64,000 nt of DNA from contig NZ_CP186693.1 in assembly GCF_049532985.1 (NCBI RefSeq), positions 5,456,001 through 5,520,000 of the forward strand, in the 5' to 3' direction. Shown one piece after another: positions 1 to 10,394 of the stretch. Made by a program: the position numbers and the translations under genes. The DNA is from Promicromonospora sp049532985 (GTDB taxonomy: Bacteria; Actinomycetota; Actinomycetes; Actinomycetales; Cellulomonadaceae). The notes beneath the pieces are model-generated. The model searched no databases, was not told the origin of the DNA, and saw only the letters and a list, made by a program, of their open reading frames with translations. The first letter of the stretch is position 1; each line of letters starts with the position of its first letter.

Positions 1-655
1 GTCGGTGGGCGCGATCACGGGCGAGCACACCCAGGAGTCCGCGGCGGTGGACGTGCAGCCGGCGCCCAGCGGCTCGGCGTCGCGCGGTGCGGACCGGGGG
101 CCGGTGGGTGGTGACGGGTCGGACGGCGGCTCGGGCGGGGCCGGTTCGGGCGGTGGGTCCGGGGACGGCGCCGGTGGTGCCAAGGGTGGCTCCGGGGGTG
201 GTGGTTCCGGGGGCGGTTCGGGCGACGGCGCGGGTGGCGGTCCCGGCGGCGGGGGCGCGGACGACGCACCCGACCTGACCGACCCCGTCCAGTACGCGGC
301 GGCCCTGGAAGAAGCGGTCAACGGTCACCGCACCGCGAACGCGCTGCCCGCCCTGACGCACGACACCTGCGCGTACGACGTGGCACTGGAGCGCGCCCAG
401 GCGCTCGTCGGGCAGGAGCTGGCGCACGCACCGCTCGACCCGATCTTCGAGCGGTGTCCCACGACGGCCGTCGCGGAGAACCTGGCCAAGGGCGGCTGGA
501 CGCCCGCCGAGGCCGCGCAGGGCTGGATGGACTCCGACGGGCACCGCGCCAACATCCTGAACGGTGACCTGACCCGCGGCGCGGTCGCGTGCGTCCCCGA
601 CGGCGGCGACCCGGCCGCGCCGACCATGATCTGCGCCCACGTCTTCCTCGCCTGA
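1..655 (+). CDS. Secreted CAP-domain protein (5' end cut by window)
   Basis: C-terminal ~120 residues form a CAP/SCP (cysteine-rich secretory protein, PF00188-type) domain, with the HRTANALP helix near residue 108 and the WMDSDGHRANIL block near 175-187. It carries four cysteines (HDTC, ERCP, ACVP, MICA) in the same places as the paralogue at 961-1752, suggesting two disulfides outside the cell. Residues ~27-88 are an almost pure Gly/Ser linker. The reading frame is open to the window edge, and GTG at 5 is the first usable codon, so the signal peptide is probably upstream of the window. Actinobacterial CAP proteins are secreted but their activity is mostly unknown. The duplication with the next gene suggests a local tandem copy. 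Confidence 0.75.
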   Translation, partial: SVGAITGEHTQESAAVDVQPAPSGSASRGADRGPVGGDGSDGGSGGAGSGGGSGDGAGGAKGGSGGGGSGGGSGDGAGGGPGGGGADDAPDLTDPVQYAAALEEAVNGHRTANALPALTHDTCAYDVALERAQALVGQELAHAPLDPIFERCPTTAVAENLAKGGWTPAEAAQGWMDSDGHRANILNGDLTRGAVACVPDGGDPAAPTMICAHVFLA

Positions 656-720
656 TCTTCTCGCCGCTCCTTGCCGGCTCGAGCTGGCGCTCGCTGGCCC
701 GAGCTGGTGTGTGCCCCGCG

Positions 721-800
721 GAGCGGGCCCGTGTCCGCCCGAGCGGGCCCGTGTCCGCCCGAGCTGGCCCGTGTCCGCCCGAGCGGACCCGCGTTCGCCC
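721..800. repeat. Four tandem 20-bp repeats abutting a palindrome
   Basis: Four consecutive 20-bp units start at 721, 741, 761 and 781 (consensus GAGCGGGCCCGTGTCCGCCC). The first two are identical; the third differs by one base and the last by several. The array ends one base before the long palindrome at 802-877. It lies in the 305-bp gap between the two CAP genes. Confidence 0.85.
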
Positions 801-801
801 G

Positions 802-877
802 TGGTGCGCTTCTACCCAGTCATTACGCCCAGAATTGGCGGTCGTGCTGGGCGCAATGACTGGGTAGAAGCGCACCA
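802..877. repeat. Long intergenic palindrome (31-bp arms, 14-nt loop)
   Basis: Arm 802-832 is the reverse complement of 847-877 with a single difference that still allows a G-U pair. The loop is 833-846. There is no T-tract, so it is not a textbook intrinsic terminator, though it could still end transcription of the upstream CAP gene. It belongs to a class of such elements repeated through the window. Confidence 0.85.
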
Positions 878-960
878 TCGCGAGGCGGCGGGGGTTCCGG
901 TTGTGGGCGGTGGGTGGCGGGTGTCGAATCGACGTCGTGCACCGCGACCCGGCCCGCCCC

Positions 961-1752
961 ATGCGGCTGATCATGACGGCCTGGGCCTGCCTGACGGCTC
1001 CGGTCCGCTCGGCGGTCGCGGTCTGCTTGGCGGTCGCCGTCCGCCCGGCGGTTCCGGTCCGCGCGACGGCAGCCGTCCGTTCGGCGGTTCCGGTCCGCCC
1101 GGCGGTTCCGGTCCGCGCGACGGCTCCCGTCCGTTCGGCGGTCGCCGTCCGCCTGCCGGCTCCGCGTCGCTCGGCGCTCGTAGCCCGCTCGACAGTTCCG
1201 ATCCTCCTCGGTCTAGCCCTGATCGGCGCCCTGCTCACCGGCTGCTCCGGACCCGGCCGCGACACCCGCCCGAGCGACACCGCGGCGAGTCCCGGCGCGA
1301 CGGCCGATGGGCGGGAGGCGCCGTCGGCCCTCCGCCCCACCTGGACGCCGCCCGCCGGTACCGACCTCGCCGACCGCACCCGGTACGCGGCCGCGCTGGA
1401 GGACGGCGTGAATGCCGCCCGCATGCAGCTCGGAGTACCACCGCTGGAGCACGACGACTGCCTCGCCGCCGTCGCCGAGGAGCGAGCGGCCGCGCTGATC
1501 GGCGCGGCCGAGCTGACGCATGCGCCCCTGCCGCCCGTGCAGCGGAGCTGCCCCGGCGGCACGATCGCCGCGGAGAACCTCAGCCGCACCGACCGCCCGC
1601 CGCAGGACGTGGTGCAGGCCTGGCTGGACTCGCCGACGCACCGGGACAACCTGGTCAGCACCGACCTGCTGCGCGGTGCGATCGGCTGCGTGCGCGACGG
1701 CGGGACGACCGGTCTGCCGGTGCTGGTCTGCTCCCACGTGTTCCTCGGCTGA
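961..1752 (+). CDS. CAP-domain lipoprotein
   Basis: The C-terminal half is a CAP/SCP domain closely parallel to the first gene: YAAALEDGVNAAR, WLDSPTHRDNLV, and four cysteines at HDDC, RSCP, IGCV and LVCS. A hydrophobic stretch ending in LIGALLTGC is a lipobox, so the protein is predicted to be lipid-anchored. The start is uncertain. The first in-frame ATGs are 961 and 973, which leave an unusually long ~90-residue N-terminus before the lipobox. That N-terminus consists of Val/Arg/Ala heptad-like repeats from DNA at about 999-1150. Read one frame over, the same DNA gives a Gly/Pro/Arg-rich linker like that of the first gene, so the start or frame may have shifted. No RBS is obvious at either ATG. 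Confidence 0.7.
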   Translation: MRLIMTAWACLTAPVRSAVAVCLAVAVRPAVPVRATAAVRSAVPVRPAVPVRATAPVRSAVAVRLPAPRRSALVARSTVPILLGLALIGALLTGCSGPGRDTRPSDTAASPGATADGREAPSALRPTWTPPAGTDLADRTRYAAALEDGVNAARMQLGVPPLEHDDCLAAVAEERAAALIGAAELTHAPLPPVQRSCPGGTIAAENLSRTDRPPQDVVQAWLDSPTHRDNLVSTDLLRGAIGCVRDGGTTGLPVLVCSHVFLG

Positions 1753-1840
1753 GCAGTTGTCCACAGGCTGTCCGGACGGACCGCGCGCGCCCGTTATCGT
1801 GTGAGCCGCGCACCCGCCCGGACCGACCGCAGGAGACACA

Positions 1841-3925
1841 TTGGCGCAGGCGACGACCACCGCCGTCGACCGACCCACCGGACCGGACCCGGAGCACCGC
1901 GGCCCCGGCACGGCGGCGGACCCCGCGTCCGGGGGCCACACCTTCCGGACCGACATCAACGGGCTGCGGGCGGTCGCCGTGCTCGCGGTCGTCGTCTACC
2001 ACGCAGGCCTCGCGGTGCCCGGCGGGTTCACCGGCGTCGACGTCTTCTACGTCATCTCCGGCTATCTCATCAGCTCGCTGCTGCTGCGCGAGGTGGGGCG
2101 CAGCGGGACCGTCGACCTGGTCGCGTTCTGGACGCGGCGCATGCGGCGTCTCGTCCCGGCGCTCGCGCTGGTCGTCACCGTCACGCTCGTCGCCTGCCTG
2201 GTGCTGCTGTCGCCGCTCGCCTGGCAGAAGATCGCGACCCACGGCGCGGCGGCCATGCTGTTCGTCTCCAACCTGCTGTTCCCCTACCAGGGGCAGGACT
2301 ACTTCTCCGAGTCCGCCGTCCCCAGCCCCTACCTGCACACCTGGTCGCTGGGCATCGAGGAGCAGTTCTACCTGTTCTGGCCGCTGCTCGTGCTCCTGGC
2401 CGTCGCCGTGGCCCGGCGCACCCGCGTCCCGGCCCGGCGCACGCTGCAGATCCTGTTCGCGGGGACGTTCGTCGTCTCGCTGGCCACCTCGGTCTGGCTG
2501 ACGGCGGTCGCGCCGGACTGGGCGTTCTACATCCTGCCGACCCGGGCGTGGGAGTTCGCGGGCGCGGCCCTCGTCGCCACCCTGCCCTGGGCGCGGCTCG
2601 CCGGCGTCGTGCACCTGCGGCCGTGGCTGCTGCGGACCCTGCTCGGCACCGCCGGGTTCGCGCTGCTGGCCCTCTCCTTCGCGTTCGTGCACGAGACCGA
2701 CCCGTTCCCCGGCACCGTGGCTCTGCTGCCCGTGGGCGGTGCGCTGCTGGTGCTGGCCGCGGGCAGCGTCCCGGCGTCGGCCACCTGGCTGGACCGGGTG
2801 CTCGACCTGCCGCTGCTGCAGCGGTTCGGCGACGTCTCCTACTCCTGGTACCTGTGGCACTGGCCGTTCGTGGTCCTCACCACGGCCGCCGTGCAGGACG
2901 ACGCCGTCTGGATCAAGGTGCTCGCCTCGCTCGCCGCCCTCGGCGCCGCCGTCGCGACCTACCGCTGGGTGGAGAACCCGGTCCGGTTCAGCCCGGCGCT
3001 GCGGTCCTGGCGGCGCACCGCCGCCGTCACGCTCGTCATCGGGGTCGCCGTGGGCGGCCTCACCCTCGGCACCCGCGTGGCGACCGCGTCGGTGCTGCAG
3101 CGCGAGCCGTACGCCACTGCCGTCGCGGAGCGCGCCGAGCCGGAGCCGTACCCGTGCACGGAGGAGACCACGACGGCGTCGGGCGACGTCGTGTGCCTGC
3201 TCGGGGACGTCGACTCCGCGACCACTGTGCTCCTGCTCGGCGACTCCCACACCATGCACTGGATCCCCGCGTTCGACGTCGCGGCGCGCGACGCCGGACT
3301 GCGTCTCGCCGTCCGCTGGCGGCACGGGTGCCCGGCCGCCGAGGTGGTCGTGGAGCAGCCCACCGAGCGGGGCTCGTGCCTGCCCTTCCAGGCCGGAACC
3401 CTGCGCATCGTCGACGACCTGCGGCCCGACGCCGTCGTCGTGAGCCAGGCCCAGATCTACGCCGACCGCATGCAGCACGCCGACGGGACACGCATGGACG
3501 ACGCCGAGGTGCGCGCCGCCTGGCGCTCCGCCAACGACGCCCTGTTCGCGCACCTCACCGCCGTCACGCCCCATGTGGTCGCCGTGGTGGACAACCCGCG
3601 GCTCGACGTCGACCCGCTCGAATGCCTCACCCGGCCGTGGCCCGGCCTCGGGGACTGCAGCATGACGCGCACCGAGGCGGAGGAGTCCAACGGGGACCTC
3701 CCGCGTATCAGCGCCGAAATATGGGCCCAGTACGGTGTCACCACCTGGGACGGGGTCTGGTCCGAGACGTGCGACGACACCACGTGCCGCATCGGAGACA
3801 CCAGCCACCCCGTCTACCGGGACTTTCACCATCTCAGCGTGGACTACGTGCTGACCCGGACGGACGCCGTGGAGCGGATGCTCACCGGTGTCGTGCGCGG
3901 CACGTCGTCGGGCGACAACGGGTAA
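1841..3925 (+). CDS. Acyltransferase 3 (OafA-type) with C-terminal SGNH domain
   Basis: Residues ~27-380 are a multi-pass acyltransferase_3 domain: DINGLRAVAVLAVVVYHAG with the catalytic YH, GVDVFYVISGYLI, and the RRMRRLVPAL block. Residues ~440-690 are an extracytoplasmic SGNH hydrolase-like domain with block I GDSHTMHW and a closing DFHHLS. Proteins of this architecture O-acetylate cell-envelope glycans, moving the acetyl group across the membrane. The substrate cannot be told from sequence. The TTG start at 1841 is chosen because AGGAG lies at 1831-1835 and the conserved TDINGLRA block follows. At 694 aa it matches the usual length. It ends 19 bp before the permease gene and may be co-transcribed with it. 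Confidence 0.88.
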   Translation: MAQATTTAVDRPTGPDPEHRGPGTAADPASGGHTFRTDINGLRAVAVLAVVVYHAGLAVPGGFTGVDVFYVISGYLISSLLLREVGRSGTVDLVAFWTRRMRRLVPALALVVTVTLVACLVLLSPLAWQKIATHGAAAMLFVSNLLFPYQGQDYFSESAVPSPYLHTWSLGIEEQFYLFWPLLVLLAVAVARRTRVPARRTLQILFAGTFVVSLATSVWLTAVAPDWAFYILPTRAWEFAGAALVATLPWARLAGVVHLRPWLLRTLLGTAGFALLALSFAFVHETDPFPGTVALLPVGGALLVLAAGSVPASATWLDRVLDLPLLQRFGDVSYSWYLWHWPFVVLTTAAVQDDAVWIKVLASLAALGAAVATYRWVENPVRFSPALRSWRRTAAVTLVIGVAVGGLTLGTRVATASVLQREPYATAVAERAEPEPYPCTEETTTASGDVVCLLGDVDSATTVLLLGDSHTMHWIPAFDVAARDAGLRLAVRWRHGCPAAEVVVEQPTERGSCLPFQAGTLRIVDDLRPDAVVVSQAQIYADRMQHADGTRMDDAEVRAAWRSANDALFAHLTAVTPHVVAVVDNPRLDVDPLECLTRPWPGLGDCSMTRTEAEESNGDLPRISAEIWAQYGVTTWDGVWSETCDDTTCRIGDTSHPVYRDFHHLSVDYVLTRTDAVERMLTGVVRGTSSGDNG

Positions 3926-3944
3926 CGAAGGAGAACATCGGAGC

Positions 3945-5408
<1,464 letters not shown>

Positions 5409-5424
5409 CGCCGCCCGCCCAAAA

Positions 5425-5496
5425 GTCCGCCGCGAGCAGGCGATCGGGCATGGTTTTCACGGGGAATCCATGCCCGATCGCCTGCTCGCGGCGGAC
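5425..5496. terminator. Perfect 29-bp palindrome between convergent genes
   Basis: Arm 5425-5453 is exactly complementary to 5468-5496, with a 14-nt loop. A-rich and T-rich flanks (AAAA before, CTTT after) extend the stem. It lies between the ends of the plus-strand permease and the minus-strand MFS gene, so a bidirectional terminator is likely. The stem is much longer than usual and belongs to the long-palindrome class of this window. Confidence 0.75.
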
Positions 5497-5514
5497 CCTT
5501 TGGTAAGAGGCGGG

Positions 5515-6819
5515 TCAGGCCGCCAGGACCTGCCGCTCCGGCTCCGCTGCCGCTTCCGGGTAGGTCACCTGGAGGTACGGCCGCGGGATGCGGTGCGAGC
5601 GGGAGAGGCGGGCGCGGACGCGCACGTGCCACGTCCGGTAGGCCCAGATCGTCGCGACGGCGGTGACCAGCAGCGTCGCGACGGCGCCGATCAGGACCGC
5701 GTACCGGGGGCCGAACGTCTCGCCGATCCAGCCCACCACCGGGGAGCCCAGCGGCGTGGTGCCGAGCAGCACCATCATGTAGATCGACATGACGCGGCCG
5801 CGCACCTCGGGCGCCACGGAGAGCTGGATCGCGGCGTTGGCCGAGGTCAGCATGGTCAGCGACGCGAACCCCACGGGGATGCACATCAGCAGGTAGCCGA
5901 GGTACGTCGGCATGACGGCCTGGATGCCCATGGCGATCGCGAACGCGAACGCCGCACCCAGTACGAGCCGTACGCGCGGACGCTCCCGGCGGGCCGCCAG
6001 CAGGGCGCCCGTGAGGGAGCCGATCGCCAGGACGGACCCGAGTATGCCGTACTCGCCAGCTCCCCGGCCGAACTCGACGCGCGCCATCATGGCCGACGTG
6101 AGCTGGAAGTTCAGTCCCAGCATGGAGACCACGCCCATGACGACCATGATCACGACGATGTCGCTGCGCCCCCGGATGTAGGCCAGTCCCTCGCGGATCT
6201 GGCCCTTGGCACGCGGAGCGGTCGGCAGCACGTGCAGGTCGCGCATGCGGGTGAGCGAGATGATCACGGCACCGAACGCGATGCCGTTGATGACGAACAC
6301 CCAGCCGGAGCCGACGGCGGCGATGAGCAGGCCTGCCACGCCGGGACCGATGAGCCGCGCGGCGTTGAAGTTGGTCGAGTTGAGCCCGACGGCGTTCGCG
6401 AGCCGCTTGGCGGGGACGAGCTGGGCCACGAAGGTCTGGCGCACGGGGCCGTCGATGGCGCTGACCACGCCCAGCAGGGTGGCGAACACGTACACGTGCC
6501 ACAGCTCGGCCACACCGGACAGCACCAGCGCACCGAGCCCGAGGCCCAGTACGCCCATGCCGCCCTGCGTCATCATCAGGAGCTTGCGGCGGTCGACGCG
6601 GTCGGCGAGCAGCCCGGCCCACGCGGACAGGAAGATGTGGGGGATGAACTGCAGTGCGGTGACGATGCCGACGGCGACACCGGAGTTGTTGGTCAGGAGG
6701 GTCAGGACGACCCAGTCCTGCGCCACGCGCTGCATCCAGGTGCCGATGTTGGCGACGAGAGCGCTGGCGAACCAGAGACGATAGTTACGGTATTTCAGGC
6801 TGGCGAAGGTTGCGCTCAT
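5515..6819 (-). CDS. MFS exporter (EntS/MFS_3-like)
   Basis: A 434-aa, ~12-TM major facilitator protein. It begins FASLKYRNYRLWFASALVAN, has the LLADRVDRRKLL loop (motif A) after TM2, and PEVRGRVMSIYMM in the second half. These features fit the enterobactin-exporter-like MFS_3 group. Its start codon overlaps the stop of the upstream MarR gene (ATGA at 6816-6819), so the two are one operon and translationally coupled. A drug or metabolite exporter controlled by that regulator is the likely role; the substrate is unknown. Confidence 0.85.
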   Translation of the reverse strand: MSATFASLKYRNYRLWFASALVANIGTWMQRVAQDWVVLTLLTNNSGVAVGIVTALQFIPHIFLSAWAGLLADRVDRRKLLMMTQGGMGVLGLGLGALVLSGVAELWHVYVFATLLGVVSAIDGPVRQTFVAQLVPAKRLANAVGLNSTNFNAARLIGPGVAGLLIAAVGSGWVFVINGIAFGAVIISLTRMRDLHVLPTAPRAKGQIREGLAYIRGRSDIVVIMVVMGVVSMLGLNFQLTSAMMARVEFGRGAGEYGILGSVLAIGSLTGALLAARRERPRVRLVLGAAFAFAIAMGIQAVMPTYLGYLLMCIPVGFASLTMLTSANAAIQLSVAPEVRGRVMSIYMMVLLGTTPLGSPVVGWIGETFGPRYAVLIGAVATLLVTAVATIWAYRTWHVRVRARLSRSHRIPRPYLQVTYPEAAAEPERQVLAA

Positions 6820-7262
6820 CGAGCGGCGATCCGGATCAGGAGCTCGCTGGCTCCCGCAAGGATCTCTCTCTCCTCTACGGTCAGGGTGGACAGTTGTTTC
6901 GTGAGCCAGGCGTCACGGCGACGCCGGGTCTCGGCGACCTCTCGGGCGCCCGCGGGGGTGAGACGGACGACCACCTGCCGACGGTCCGTCGCGTGCTCCA
7001 CCTTCTCGACGAGGCCGAGCTCGGCCAGGGTGTTCACCGCCCGGGTCATCGACGGCGGCCGGACCCGTTCGTGCTCGGCGAGCGAACCGGGGGACATCTC
7101 GCCGTGCTTGTGCAGCACCGTCAGGATCCCGAACTGGCCCTCGGGGAGGTCGGCCTCGCCTCGTTCGGCGCGCAGGCGGCGGGAGATCCGGGTGAGGGCG
7201 ACGCGCAGGTCGCCCCCGACGGTGGCCGGGTTCCGGCCGGGCTTGCGGGAGCTCGACGACAT
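6816..7262 (-). CDS. MarR-family regulator of the adjacent MFS gene
   Basis: A 148-aa winged-helix protein. The recognition helix is around PPSMTRAVNTLAELGLVEK and the wing is HATDRRQVVVRLTPAG, both typical of MarR. It is the first gene of a two-gene minus-strand operon with the MFS exporter. A 13-bp inverted repeat upstream (7281-7293) is a plausible self-operator. Family knowledge suggests repression that is relieved by a small ligand; the ligand is unknown. Confidence 0.85.
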   Translation of the reverse strand: MSSSSRKPGRNPATVGGDLRVALTRISRRLRAERGEADLPEGQFGILTVLHKHGEMSPGSLAEHERVRPPSMTRAVNTLAELGLVEKVEHATDRRQVVVRLTPAGAREVAETRRRRDAWLTKQLSTLTVEEREILAGASELLIRIAAR

Positions 7263-7280
7263 CTACAGCAGTCTAGATCA

Positions 7281-7293
7281 TTAGCGTGGCTAA
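7281..7293. promoter_or_regulatory. Candidate MarR operator
   Basis: A perfect inverted repeat, TTAGC-GTG-GCTAA, lies 19 bp upstream of the MarR start codon, in an A/T-richer patch. Its position and symmetry fit an autoregulatory operator. This is inference; no consensus was compared. Confidence 0.4.
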
Positions 7294-7313
7294 CGGTACG
7301 TGGGTGCGGTCAC

Positions 7314-7358
7314 ACGACGAGGCGCCCGCCCCCACGAAGGGGACGGGCGCCTCGTCGT
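7314..7358 (-). terminator. Hairpin terminator after the MHYT gene
   Basis: A GC-rich stem with 15-bp arms (7314-7328 with 7344-7358) and an imperfect G/C loop, 16 bp beyond the stop of the minus-strand MHYT gene. There is no clear T-run. Confidence 0.65.
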
Positions 7359-7373
7359 CAGAACGACGGCGGG

Positions 7374-8225
7374 TCAGACCGAGCGGTGCGTCTGCGCGAA
7401 CTGCGCGGCGCTCGGCTGCAGCTCCTGCTGCACGTTCTCGTACCGCTGCCCCTGCTCGGTGTGCGCCTTGAGCCGGTTCTCGAACTCGGCCTGCGTGCGC
7501 AGCTCCTCCTCGGTGGGCCAGAGGCCGATCCCGAGGATGAGCAGGAACGTCACGACGCTGACGGCCATCACGAGCGGCACGAGCAGCTGCATCGTGGAGG
7601 CGCCGGCGGGGACACTGTCCACGGGGTTGACCACGGACACGCCGGCCATGCCGGTGTAGTGCATGCCGGTCACCGCCACGCCCATCACCAGGGTGGCGAT
7701 GATCGTGGCGAGCGTGCCGCGGATGTGGACGGTGCACCAGAGCGCCGCGGTGGCCGCGACGACGGCGATGATCACCGACGCGATGACGTACACGGGGTTG
7801 TAGACGACCTCCGCCGACATCTGCATCGCCTCCATGCCCATGTAGTGCATGGCCGCGACGCCGGCGCCCGCGAGGGCACCGCCGACGAGCATCGCCGGGA
7901 GCCGGCGCTTGCCCAGCTCCGTGATGAAGAGGCCCGCACCGACCACGACGATGGCGATCGCCGCGCTCAGCAGGGTCTGGGGAACGTCGTACCTGATGGT
8001 CACACCGGAGGCGGAGAAACCCAGCATGGCGACGAAGTGCATCACCCAGATGCCGGTACCGCCGATGGCGATGGCGCCGAACACGAGCCATGCCGCGCGT
8101 GCACCGCCTGAAGCCCCTCGGGCGCGGGACGTGCACGCGAGGCCCGTCGCTGCGCCGGTGCACGAGATCGCGTACGCCAGCAACGGCGTGACGATCCCGA
8201 ATGTGAAGTGGTCGATCACTGGCAT
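7374..8225 (-). CDS. MHYT-domain integral membrane sensor
   Basis: A 283-aa, seven-TM protein with three copies of the MHYT signature: MHFVAM, MHYMGM and MHYTGM, spaced about 55-65 residues apart. MHYT modules are proposed to bind copper and sense O2, CO or NO. They are often fused to GGDEF/EAL domains. Here the protein ends in a short Glu/Gln-rich cytosolic tail (from about residue 235) with no output domain, so any signalling partner must be separate. Nothing next to it is an obvious partner. Confidence 0.85.
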   Translation of the reverse strand: MPVIDHFTFGIVTPLLAYAISCTGAATGLACTSRARGASGGARAAWLVFGAIAIGGTGIWVMHFVAMLGFSASGVTIRYDVPQTLLSAAIAIVVVGAGLFITELGKRRLPAMLVGGALAGAGVAAMHYMGMEAMQMSAEVVYNPVYVIASVIIAVVAATAALWCTVHIRGTLATIIATLVMGVAVTGMHYTGMAGVSVVNPVDSVPAGASTMQLLVPLVMAVSVVTFLLILGIGLWPTEEELRTQAEFENRLKAHTEQGQRYENVQQELQPSAAQFAQTHRSV

Positions 8226-8343
8226 GGTGTTGAACAGCCCCTCGAATGGTTCCCTCTGTTGCGGAAACGTTACAGAGTTCCGTTGTCCCGGACAATACGG
8301 GGAACCCGCCGTCGAAGGGATATTGCGGACGTGATCGCCCTGG

Positions 8344-9453
8344 TCAGAGGGTTTCGACGACGTAGTCGACGCACGCCGTGAGGGCGGCGACGTCGGCGGG
8401 GTCGACCGCCGGGTACATCCCGACGCGGAGCTGGTTGCGCCCGAGCTTCCGGTACGCGAACACGTCCTGGACGCCGTTGGCGCTCAGCTCCGCGATGACC
8501 CGGTCCGCGTCGATCTCGTCGGCCAGGTCGACGGTGCCGACCACCGTGGACCGCTCCTCCGGGCGCGTGACGAACGGCGTGGCCCACTCGCGCGCCTCGG
8601 CCCAGGAGTAGAGGGTCTCGGCCGACGTCGCGCTGCGTTCCGCCGCCCACTTCAGCCCGCCCTGGTCGAGCAGCCACTCCACCTGGTCGGCCAGGAGCAG
8701 CAGCGTCGCGACCGCGGGGGTGTTGAGGGTCTGGTCCAGCCGCGAGTTCTCGACCGCCGTCGTGAGGGACAGGAACTCCGGCACCCAGCGTCCGGACGCC
8801 TCGACACGGGCGGCACGCTCCACGGCCGCGGGGGACAGGACGGCGAGCCACAGGCCGCCGTCGGCCGCGAAGACCTTCTGCGGCGCGAAGTAATAGGCAT
8901 CGGTCTGGCTCAGGTCCACGGGCAGCGCGCCCGCACCGGACGTCGCGTCGGTGAGCACGAGGGCGCCGTCCGGCCCGGCCGGGCGCACCACCGGGGCCAT
9001 CGCGCCGGTCGAGGTCTCGTTGTGCGGCGTCGCGTAGGTGTCGACGTCGTCCGCCGGGGCGAGGTAGGCCACCGCGCCGGGCTCGGCGGAGATGACCTGG
9101 GACGGCTCCAGGAAGGGCGCGCGCGACGTGGCCCTGGCGAACTTGCCGCCGAACTCGCCGAACTCGGCGTGCTGCGCCTTGCGCTCGACGAGGCACAGCG
9201 TGGCGATGTCCCAGAAGGCGGTGGCGCCGCCGTTGCCGAGCGCGACCTCGTACCCGTCGGGCGCGCCGAGCAGCTCCGTGACACCCTCACGGATACGGCG
9301 TACCAGGTCCTTCACGGGCGGACGCCGGTGTGAGGTACCGAGCACGTGCGCGTTCGCCACGAGATGATCGACCTGGCCGGGACGTACCTTGGACGGGCCG
9401 GAGCCGAATCGGCCGTCGGCGGGCAGCAGCTGTGTCGGGATTGTCAGTGGCAC
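8344..9453 (-). CDS. serC: Phosphoserine aminotransferase
   Basis: A 369-aa class V PLP aminotransferase that converts 3-phosphohydroxypyruvate to phosphoserine in serine synthesis. It starts with the family block FGSGPSKVRPGQVD, then LGTSHRRPPVKDL, and the PLP-binding lysine is in YYFAPQKVFAADGG. Length and the MYPAVDPADV C-terminus match the mycobacterial/actinobacterial SerC type. The GTG start at 9453 is preceded on its strand by TAGTCT and exactly 6 nt with no RBS, which suggests a leaderless transcript. It is divergent from the dtxR-family gene. Confidence 0.93.
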   Translation of the reverse strand: MPLTIPTQLLPADGRFGSGPSKVRPGQVDHLVANAHVLGTSHRRPPVKDLVRRIREGVTELLGAPDGYEVALGNGGATAFWDIATLCLVERKAQHAEFGEFGGKFARATSRAPFLEPSQVISAEPGAVAYLAPADDVDTYATPHNETSTGAMAPVVRPAGPDGALVLTDATSGAGALPVDLSQTDAYYFAPQKVFAADGGLWLAVLSPAAVERAARVEASGRWVPEFLSLTTAVENSRLDQTLNTPAVATLLLLADQVEWLLDQGGLKWAAERSATSAETLYSWAEAREWATPFVTRPEERSTVVGTVDLADEIDADRVIAELSANGVQDVFAYRKLGRNQLRVGMYPAVDPADVAALTACVDYVVETL

Positions 9454-9537
9454 AGAACTAGACTAGAACCTGGGCCGACGCCCGGGCCGTACGTGTCCAG
9501 GGCGACTGGGGCGGCTGGGCGCACGACGGGAGCAGAC

Positions 9538-10254
9538 GTGACGGATCTGATCGACACCACCGAGATGTATCTCAAGACCATCTACGAGCTCGACGAGGAA
9601 GGCATCACGCCTCTGCGCGCGCGCATCGCGGAGCGTCTGGGGCACTCCGGGCCCACGGTGTCGCAGACGGTCGCGCGCATGGAGCGTGACGGCCTCGTGA
9701 TCGTGACCGGCGACCGGCACCTCGAGCTGACCGAGCTGGGCCACGACAAGGCGATGCGCGTGATGCGCAAGCACCGCCTCGCGGAGCGCCTGCTGACCGA
9801 CGTCATCAAGCTCGACTGGGAGCACGTGCACGTCGAGGCCTGCCGCTGGGAGCACGTCATGAGCGACCTCGTCGAGAAGCGCCTGGTGGGCCTGCTCGAC
9901 CACCCGCACCACGACCCGTACGGCAACCCGATCCCGGGGCTGTCCGAGCTGGGCGAGGCCTACACCGACGTCCCGTTCCTGAGCGGGGTGATCTCGCTGC
10001 CGTCGGCGTTCGAGGCGGCGGCGAAGAAGGGCGTCAAGGGCGAGCCGCTCGCGGCGTCGCTCACCCGGATCGCCGAGCCGCTGCAGACCGACGTCGACCT
10101 GCTCGCACGCCTGGCGGACGCCGGCCTGGTCCCCGGGTCACGCATCACGGCCGAGCACAGCGACGGCACCTACACCGTGACCGTCGACGGCGCCGACACC
10201 GCGCTCGAGCTCGGCGAGGACCTGGCGCGGCACCTCTTCGTCGCCACCGCCTGA
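9538..10254 (+). CDS. dtxR: DtxR/IdeR iron-dependent regulator
   Basis: A 238-aa, three-domain metalloregulator. The N-terminal winged helix covers LIDTTEMYLKTIYEL to SQTVARMERDGL. The dimerisation domain carries the metal ligands HRLAERLL (His and Glu) and VHVEACRWEHVMS (His, Cys, Glu, His), all intact. A C-terminal SH3-like domain ends at LARHLF. With Fe2+ this family represses siderophore and iron-uptake genes and often activates storage genes. GTG 9538 is chosen because GGGAG lies at 9528-9532 and the conserved TDLIDTTEMYL start follows. Confidence 0.9.
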   Translation: MTDLIDTTEMYLKTIYELDEEGITPLRARIAERLGHSGPTVSQTVARMERDGLVIVTGDRHLELTELGHDKAMRVMRKHRLAERLLTDVIKLDWEHVHVEACRWEHVMSDLVEKRLVGLLDHPHHDPYGNPIPGLSELGEAYTDVPFLSGVISLPSAFEAAAKKGVKGEPLAASLTRIAEPLQTDVDLLARLADAGLVPGSRITAEHSDGTYTVTVDGADTALELGEDLARHLFVATA

Positions 10255-10394
10255 CGACCGGCGGGCGGCAAGTCCAAACCGTCCGCTTTGTCGGAAAGGT
10301 GGCACCGCAGATCCGACACGTCATGGCATTCGTTGCCGGAACGTGACATCAGGTGTGAGGTCCGGTACGTTCGGAACGCTCACACGGAGCTTCA

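Noticed and set aside
318..1661. 447-codon antisense frame across both CAP genes with RTGTAERT repeats
   Set aside because: Antisense of the tandem repeat and conserved CAP domains; no independent support.
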